The notes beneath the pieces were generated by a model. It was not told the DNA's origin. It ran no database searches and worked only from the letters and a program-made list of their open reading frames with translations. Shown here in pieces: positions 57,943 to 62,271 of a stretch of 62,271 bases of DNA. The DNA lies in the IMG/VR virus record IMGVR_UViG_3300032307_000095, positions 1 through 62,271 of that record. One strand, 5' to 3'. The translations under genes and the position numbers were made by a program. Positions within the stretch are counted from its first letter, which is position 1, and each line of letters starts with the position of its first letter. The stretch comes from a virus.

Positions 57943-60327
57943 ATGTTCAGTTCAAACACAACACAAGTTTCATCTGGCGGCTACGAGATTCAGCGTTCGC
58001 TGCGGTTTAACAGTGCTGACACGGCTTTCTTAAACAGAACTCCATCTACGGCAACCAACCGCAAGACTTGGACGTTTAGTGCGTGGATTAAACGCAGTGG
58101 GTTGGGAGGCTCCAATAATGCTGTAATTTCCGCAGGAACAGCGGGAAATCCTAGAGGTCTTGTGTACTTTACAAACGACCAGTTTGGGTTTTACCAAAAC
58201 AGCATAGGCAGCGAAATGTTTGCGTTGTCTGCGGCAGTATTCCGTGATCCAAGTGCTTGGTATCACTGCGTTGTTGCTTTTGATTCAACGCAAAGCACAG
58301 ATACAAACAGAATAAAAATTTATGTAAACAGTGTGCAGCAAACAATTTCGTCAGGCGCGATTTGGCCTGTGCAAAATTCTGATTCAGTTTTTAACGCCAA
58401 TATTGATCATTTTATTGGTGCTTACATAGGGGGCGCTCATTTCCCCGGCTACATGACCGAGGTGAACTTCATCGACGGTCAAGCCCTGACACCATCATCG
58501 TTTGGCGAGATCAACGCTGACACAGGTGTGTGGCAACCCAAGCCCTACGCTGGCAGCTACGGCACAAACGGCTTCTACCTGAACTTCAGCAACAACAGCA
58601 ACACCACTGCTGCAACTCTTGGTGCTGACTACTCAGGCAACGGCAACAACTGGACACCCAACAACTTCAGCGTGAGTGCGGGTGCTGGTAATGACTCTCT
58701 GGTGGATGTGCCAACGAACTGGGGTTCAGACTCTGGTGTAGGCGGGACTGTGCGGGGGAATTACTGCACGTTGAATCCTTTGTCTAATCCCGGCGCTTCA
58801 ACGCTATCAAATGGCAATTTGGATTGCGTTACATCGGCAGGCAATACTGGCCGTGTTGTTGGCACAACCAGCATGAGTTCTGGGAAATGGTATTGGGAAT
58901 ACAGCAAAACAGCAGCAAACACTTACAATTTGCTTGGCGGTATTGCCCCAGACTATGAATTTACGTCTGCTGAGCCGGGTAGAACTGCGGCTTCTTATGG
59001 TTATTACGGGGGCACTGGTCAAAAGTACAACAATGCAACCTTAACCTCTTATGGATCATCCTACACAAATGGCGACATTATTGGTGTTGCTTTGGACATG
59101 GATGCTGGAACACTGACTTTTTATAAGAATGGAGTTAGTCAAGGTGTTGCATTTAGCGGGTTAACTGGATCATTTGTCCCTGCAATTTCTGCTGAAAACG
59201 CGTCTTCAATTAGCCTGTCTGTCAACTTCGGTCAGCGCCCCTTTGCTTATACAGCCCCATCAGGCTTCAAAGCACTGAACACGCAGAACCTGCCAACTCC
59301 AACGATTGGGGCTACTCCAACGACTCAGGCGGGGAAGTTCTTTAATCCTGTGCTGTGGACAGGTAATGGCGCAAATAACCGTGCTGTTACTGGTGTTGGA
59401 TTTCAGCCTGATTTTGTTTGGGCCAAATCAAGAAGCGCAGCCACAAGCAACGTGTTGAACGATGTCATTCGTGGCGGTAGCCGTACTCTGTTTTCAAACA
59501 CAACAGAAGCTGAGTATTACGATCCTGACGCTTTCGTGCAGTCATTTACCTCGGATGGCTTCACTGTCGGCCAGCTAGGTGGCGTGAACGAAAATACAAG
59601 CACCTACGTCGCATGGAACTGGAAAGCCAACGGCGCTGGCGTAACCAACACAGCAGGCTCCATCACCAGCACGGTGAGCGCCAACACGACTTCAGGGTTT
59701 AGTGTGGTGAACGCCTTGATGAACACTGGCACAAACCAGTCAGTTGGTCACGGCTTGGGCGCTCGACCTGCAATGGTTATTTTGAAGAACAGGGCCATTT
59801 CTGACGATTGGTATGTGTGGCATCAGTCTTTTACAAATCAGACAGATAGTTTTTTGCGACTGAATACAACTGCTGCTGTTAGCGACATCCCCGGTCTTTG
59901 GGGTTCTGGCATGACCAGCACAGTCATTGGAGTACGTCCTTCTTCGTTTGTGACTGCCTCGCAAAATGTGATCATGTACGCGTTCGCAGAAGTCCCCGGC
60001 TATTCACGTTTCGGCAGTTACACAGGCAACGGCAGTACTGATGGGCCTTTTGTGTTCTGCGGGTTTAGGCCAGCGTATGTGCTGATTAAGGCATCATCAA
60101 TAGCGAATGATTGGGTTGTTTTTGATGATGCTCGAAACACATCCAACGCTGCCACACAAGGTCTTTATCCAAACCTGAATATTGCAGAGCAGTCATTTGC
60201 TGGAATTGACATTTTGTCAAACGGATTTAAGTTGCGGAATTCCACCCAGTTAGCCAACCAGAGTGGAACCACCTACATCTTCGCAGCCTTCGCAGAGTTT
60301 CCTCAGAAATTTTCGCTTGCCCGATAG
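57943..60327 (+). CDS. Large receptor-binding/fibre protein with LamG and SPRY-like domains
   Basis: This 794-residue protein contains an N-terminal concanavalin/LamG-like domain (about 15-175, KTWTFSAWIKRSG then GYMTEVNFIDGQ), a SPRY-like domain (about 275-430, SGKWYWEYSKT) and C-terminal modules with VTGVGFQPDFVWAKSR and FVAWNWKANG-like repeats (two related copies, about 480-610 and 610-794). It ends in YIFAAFAEFPQKFSLAR. Such proteins bind glycans on the host surface. A late gene, followed by an endonuclease gene. Confidence 0.8.
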   Translation: MFSSNTTQVSSGGYEIQRSLRFNSADTAFLNRTPSTATNRKTWTFSAWIKRSGLGGSNNAVISAGTAGNPRGLVYFTNDQFGFYQNSIGSEMFALSAAVFRDPSAWYHCVVAFDSTQSTDTNRIKIYVNSVQQTISSGAIWPVQNSDSVFNANIDHFIGAYIGGAHFPGYMTEVNFIDGQALTPSSFGEINADTGVWQPKPYAGSYGTNGFYLNFSNNSNTTAATLGADYSGNGNNWTPNNFSVSAGAGNDSLVDVPTNWGSDSGVGGTVRGNYCTLNPLSNPGASTLSNGNLDCVTSAGNTGRVVGTTSMSSGKWYWEYSKTAANTYNLLGGIAPDYEFTSAEPGRTAASYGYYGGTGQKYNNATLTSYGSSYTNGDIIGVALDMDAGTLTFYKNGVSQGVAFSGLTGSFVPAISAENASSISLSVNFGQRPFAYTAPSGFKALNTQNLPTPTIGATPTTQAGKFFNPVLWTGNGANNRAVTGVGFQPDFVWAKSRSAATSNVLNDVIRGGSRTLFSNTTEAEYYDPDAFVQSFTSDGFTVGQLGGVNENTSTYVAWNWKANGAGVTNTAGSITSTVSANTTSGFSVVNALMNTGTNQSVGHGLGARPAMVILKNRAISDDWYVWHQSFTNQTDSFLRLNTTAAVSDIPGLWGSGMTSTVIGVRPSSFVTASQNVIMYAFAEVPGYSRFGSYTGNGSTDGPFVFCGFRPAYVLIKASSIANDWVVFDDARNTSNAATQGLYPNLNIAEQSFAGIDILSNGFKLRNSTQLANQSGTTYIFAAFAEFPQKFSLAR

Positions 60328-60336
60328 GTAAATAAA

Positions 60337-60876
60337 ATGCCACAAGGAAGATTTCATCAAGACCAAAGCGGAACAAAGTTAAATATGTTGACTTTGCTTT
60401 TCCGCACAGGAGAACAGACAAAAAACAGCAGTTATAAATACATGACTCGTTGTGACTGTGGTGCTGAAAAAGTTATTGCTTATAGCCAAATGAAAAATGG
60501 CAAAGCAAATTCATGTGGATGTTTGCAGCGCCGCAAAGGGAAAGATAGCCCTAACTTCAAGCATGGGCTTTCTCAGAATAGAGAGACAGGGCAGTACAAG
60601 CGCTACCAAAGGGAGTGCTTTGATCGCTTCAAGTACGGACTTGAGCCGGAGCATAAACAGGCAATGCTTGACGCACAGTCTGGTGGTTGCGCCATTTGTG
60701 GCTACAAGTTTGGTCAAAAAAAAGGTGATATGCGGGTCGATCACTGCCACGCAACCGGAGTAGTTCGTGGACTGCTCTGCGACCATTGCAACCGAGGTTT
60801 AGGGTTTTTCAGAGACAATTCACAATCGCTGGAAAATGCTTCGGCTTACGTCCAAAAATTCGCACTCGCACGTTAA
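60337..60876 (+). CDS. Endonuclease VII/HNH-type nuclease with N-terminal zinc module
   Basis: This 179-residue protein has an N-terminal CxC...CxC module (Cys39, Cys41, Cys60, Cys62) typical of phage homing HNH proteins. Its C-terminal recombination-endonuclease-VII domain has Cys118 and Cys121, DHCH (135-138), Cys148, Cys151 and Asn152. It could be a homing nuclease or a junction resolvase. It stands between the receptor-binding gene and a tail-chaperone-like gene, and its C-terminus (QKFALAR) echoes that of the preceding protein (QKFSLAR). Confidence 0.85.
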   Translation: MPQGRFHQDQSGTKLNMLTLLFRTGEQTKNSSYKYMTRCDCGAEKVIAYSQMKNGKANSCGCLQRRKGKDSPNFKHGLSQNRETGQYKRYQRECFDRFKYGLEPEHKQAMLDAQSGGCAICGYKFGQKKGDMRVDHCHATGVVRGLLCDHCNRGLGFFRDNSQSLENASAYVQKFALAR

Positions 60877-60885
60877 GGAGCAACC

Positions 60886-61404
60886 ATGTTTGCATTGATT
60901 CAAGATTCCCAAGTCACCCAAGTCGGTGAGCCATCACAACTCTTTCCCAACACCAGTGGAGCCAACGCAGCCTATGCCATTGAGCAAGGTGCTGTGGAAG
61001 TGGTTGAGGGTGAACAGAAAGACCAGCGGTTCTACTGGGTCACGTTCAGCCACTACGAGGTAACAGGCTCCACAGTGACCCGCACCTACACCAACACACC
61101 CAAGGCGCTTGAGGATGTGACCGAGACACCTGAAGGGCAGACAGAGCCTGTGACCACCAAGGGTCTCAAGTCGCAGTGGATTGCTCAGTGCAAGGCTGCT
61201 GCTGGCTCTGCATTGGCTCAGACCGATTGGTGCGTGACTCGCAAGTTTGAGCGTGGCATCGACATTCCAGAAGCCATTGCAGCCGAACGCGCTCAGATCG
61301 TTGCTGACTGCAACGCCAAAGAAGCTGCAATTGCTGCTTGCACTACAGTGGAGGAACTGATGGCTGTGGTTGCGCCTGTGAACACGGCTGCTCCCGGTAT
61401 CTGA
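60886..61404 (+). CDS. Tail fibre assembly/chaperone-like protein
   Basis: This 172-residue protein follows the tail fibre cluster. The N-terminal half is beta-rich (QDSQVTQVGEPSQLFPNTS, FYWVTFSHYEVTG) and the C-terminal half helical (KSQWIAQCKAAAGSALAQT). This shape resembles DUF4376-type or tail-fibre-assembly proteins. Strong RBS AAGGAG. Confidence 0.7.
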   Translation: MFALIQDSQVTQVGEPSQLFPNTSGANAAYAIEQGAVEVVEGEQKDQRFYWVTFSHYEVTGSTVTRTYTNTPKALEDVTETPEGQTEPVTTKGLKSQWIAQCKAAAGSALAQTDWCVTRKFERGIDIPEAIAAERAQIVADCNAKEAAIAACTTVEELMAVVAPVNTAAPGI

Positions 61405-61406
61405 CC

Positions 61407-61499
61407 ATGAAAGACTATGCCGAGGCTCTGGTCGCGGCAGTCTGCGTTGTTGCGCTCATCATCTGGTGCGCTTACTTTATTGTCCCGTTGCTGAGGTGA
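61407..61499 (+). CDS. Very small single-TM protein, 30 residues
   Basis: The ATG at 61407, 2 nt after the stop of the previous gene, opens MKDYAEALVAAVCVVALIIW, followed by CAYFIVPLLR and TGA. It is nearly all one membrane helix. It starts a run of membrane proteins before the holin, so a lysis role (pinholin or antiholin-like) is possible. Confidence 0.6.
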   Translation: MKDYAEALVAAVCVVALIIWCAYFIVPLLR

Positions 61500-61502
61500 T
61501 GT

Positions 61503-61925
61503 ATGGCTGAAGTCTCTGAAATTCAAATGCTCAAGGCGCAAGCGCGTGCTGAGTTAAACCGTCTGGAGGCGCACTCCAGTGCCAAAGAGGTAGCAGGTAA
61601 AGCTGTCGGCAAGCATGGCCTTTTGTACATCACGACCATCGTGATCGTTGGTGTTGGTGCGAGCATCGTTTTGGAGGAGTCCAAGATCGCTGCCGTCATC
61701 GGCCTTGTGTCTGCTGCGCTCACGGCTCTGATCTCCATGCTGAACGGCGTGGCTGGGGCGAACCCCAAGCAAGAGCGTCCTGAGTTTGAGGTCATGAAGC
61801 AGTTGATCGACAAGCTCGACCGACTGGATCGCAAAGAGCAGCCAATGCGGGTTACGGTGGAAGGCGACAAGGTAACGGTTGCCAAGGGCGACGACTCGAT
61901 CACCACCTCCAAGGGTGCTGAGTGA
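61503..61925 (+). CDS. Membrane protein, holin-like
   Basis: This 140-residue protein has an N-terminal charged helix, two membrane segments (LLYITTIVIVGVGASIVL and IAAVIGLVSAALTALISML) and a charged C-terminal tail. Two-TM architecture near the holin suggests a second holin/antiholin or a virion membrane protein. Confidence 0.7.
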   Translation: MAEVSEIQMLKAQARAELNRLEAHSSAKEVAGKAVGKHGLLYITTIVIVGVGASIVLEESKIAAVIGLVSAALTALISMLNGVAGANPKQERPEFEVMKQLIDKLDRLDRKEQPMRVTVEGDKVTVAKGDDSITTSKGAE

Positions 61926-61996
61926 AGGTAAAAATAGCCATCATCATCGTAGTGGTGTGGTGGCTTTTGATGGTGGCCCGGTTGTTTATGGGGTGA
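61922..61996 (+). CDS. Very small membrane protein, 24 residues, GTG start
   Basis: A GTG start overlaps the stop of the previous gene (GTGA) and opens a peptide VKIAIIIVVVWWLLMVARLF-like membrane helix ending MG. The next gene starts 4 nt later. Coupling and a clear membrane helix support it; it would act with the neighbouring lysis-region membrane proteins. Confidence 0.5.
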   Translation: MKVKIAIIIVVVWWLLMVARLFMG

Positions 61997-61999
61997 AGT

Positions 62000-62271
62000 A
62001 TGTTGGTTGAGTTGGCGGCGGCGAATGCAGCTTTCGCTGTGATTAAGGAGGCTGTGCAGAACTCAGGTGATCTGATGAACGCCGGTCAGGCAATCTTTCA
62101 ATACTTCGACAGCAAGTCTGCGATCCAGAAGAAGTACCAGAAGAAGTCACGGGACGCAGGCAGAAGCGACATTGAGGAGTTCTTTGCGCTTGAGAAGCTC
62201 AAGAAGCAGGAGAACGAGCTGCGGGAGATGATGATCTACCAAGGCCGAGCAGGTATGTGGACAGACTGGCT
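62000..62271 (+). CDS. Membrane-anchored coiled-coil protein, 5' part of the junction-spanning gene
   Basis: The gene starts at 62000 (MLVELAAANAAFAVIKEA), runs to the window end and continues at position 1 to the stop at 304 once the ends are joined (150 residues total). The N-terminal part is an amphipathic helix, then a charged coiled coil. See the other half for the membrane segment. The split is only a consequence of where the circle was opened. Confidence 0.8.
   Translation, partial: MLVELAAANAAFAVIKEAVQNSGDLMNAGQAIFQYFDSKSAIQKKYQKKSRDAGRSDIEEFFALEKLKKQENELREMMIYQGRAGMWTDW
62149..62271. repeat. Terminal direct repeat, right copy
   Basis: Identical to bases 1-123; marks circular closure of the contig. 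Confidence 0.95.

Noticed and set aside
1-62271. Temperate phage with integrase and CI-type repressor
   Set aside because: No integrase, transposase, attachment repeat or cleavable repressor was seen; dispersed operators alone do not prove lysogeny.
1-62271. tRNA or rRNA genes
   Set aside because: I saw no cloverleaf-like segments with TTCRA loops in intergenic gaps; gaps are short. A tRNA search program would settle it.

Overview
This window looks like the complete genome of a tailed double-stranded DNA phage (Caudoviricetes, probably podovirus-like). The contig is circularly closed: the first 123 bases recur exactly as the last 123, and one gene reads in frame across the junction, so the unique length is about 62,148 bp. 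There is a large terminase, a P22-type long portal, a scaffold, a capsid protein, gp4/adaptor-like connectors and a row of large internal-virion-like proteins. There is no tape measure, sheath or tail-tube set, no integrase, no tRNA and no CRISPR array. Gene style and base composition resemble uncultivated freshwater phages of Betaproteobacteria; that host guess is inference only.

Layout. Rightward late genes run from about 41.1 kb through the contig end and on to 17.66 kb: terminase, portal, GroES-like protein, scaffold, capsid (41.1-49.3 kb); small virion proteins, a glycosyltransferase and connectors (49.4-55.1 kb); tail fibre/appendage genes (55.0-61.4 kb); small membrane proteins, holin, GIY-YIG endonuclease and lysozyme (61.4 kb to 2.0 kb); a tail or DNA-stabilisation protein and an ejection-protein cluster ending in a 2055-residue metallopeptidase-containing protein (2.0-17.66 kb). 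Leftward early genes run from 40.56 kb down to 17.77 kb: regulators and unknown proteins (36-40.5 kb), a MoxR AAA+ ATPase with a metallopeptidase-vWA protein (32.6-35.8 kb), many small proteins (28-31 kb), then replication and recombination genes (family A polymerase, Cas4/RecB-like nuclease, HNH protein, SNF2 helicase, VRR-NUC, primase-helicase). The arms diverge at 40.56-41.10 kb and converge at 17.66-17.77 kb.

The most unusual feature is a 13-bp palindrome, CTAACAWTGTTAG, present 18 times (16 exact) and only between 28.08 and 40.71 kb. It lies in leaders just downstream of sigma70-like promoters, against Shine-Dalgarno sites, over one start codon, over one stop codon and inside eight reading frames. 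This resembles a phage-wide operator/stoperator system. A tandem ribbon-helix-helix protein at 38717-39157 is a candidate reader. A 650-bp control region (39.16-39.81 kb) adds CGTAACGCG iterons, an imperfect 38-bp direct repeat and a promoter with a 24-bp palindrome over its -10.

Other points of note: a probable gene nested in another frame inside the 2055-codon gene (13033-13209); a two-frame locus at 28800-29067; a structured leader after the capsid gene; a Rap1a/Tai-like periplasmic protein; and three unrelated homing/HNH-type endonucleases in the late arm.
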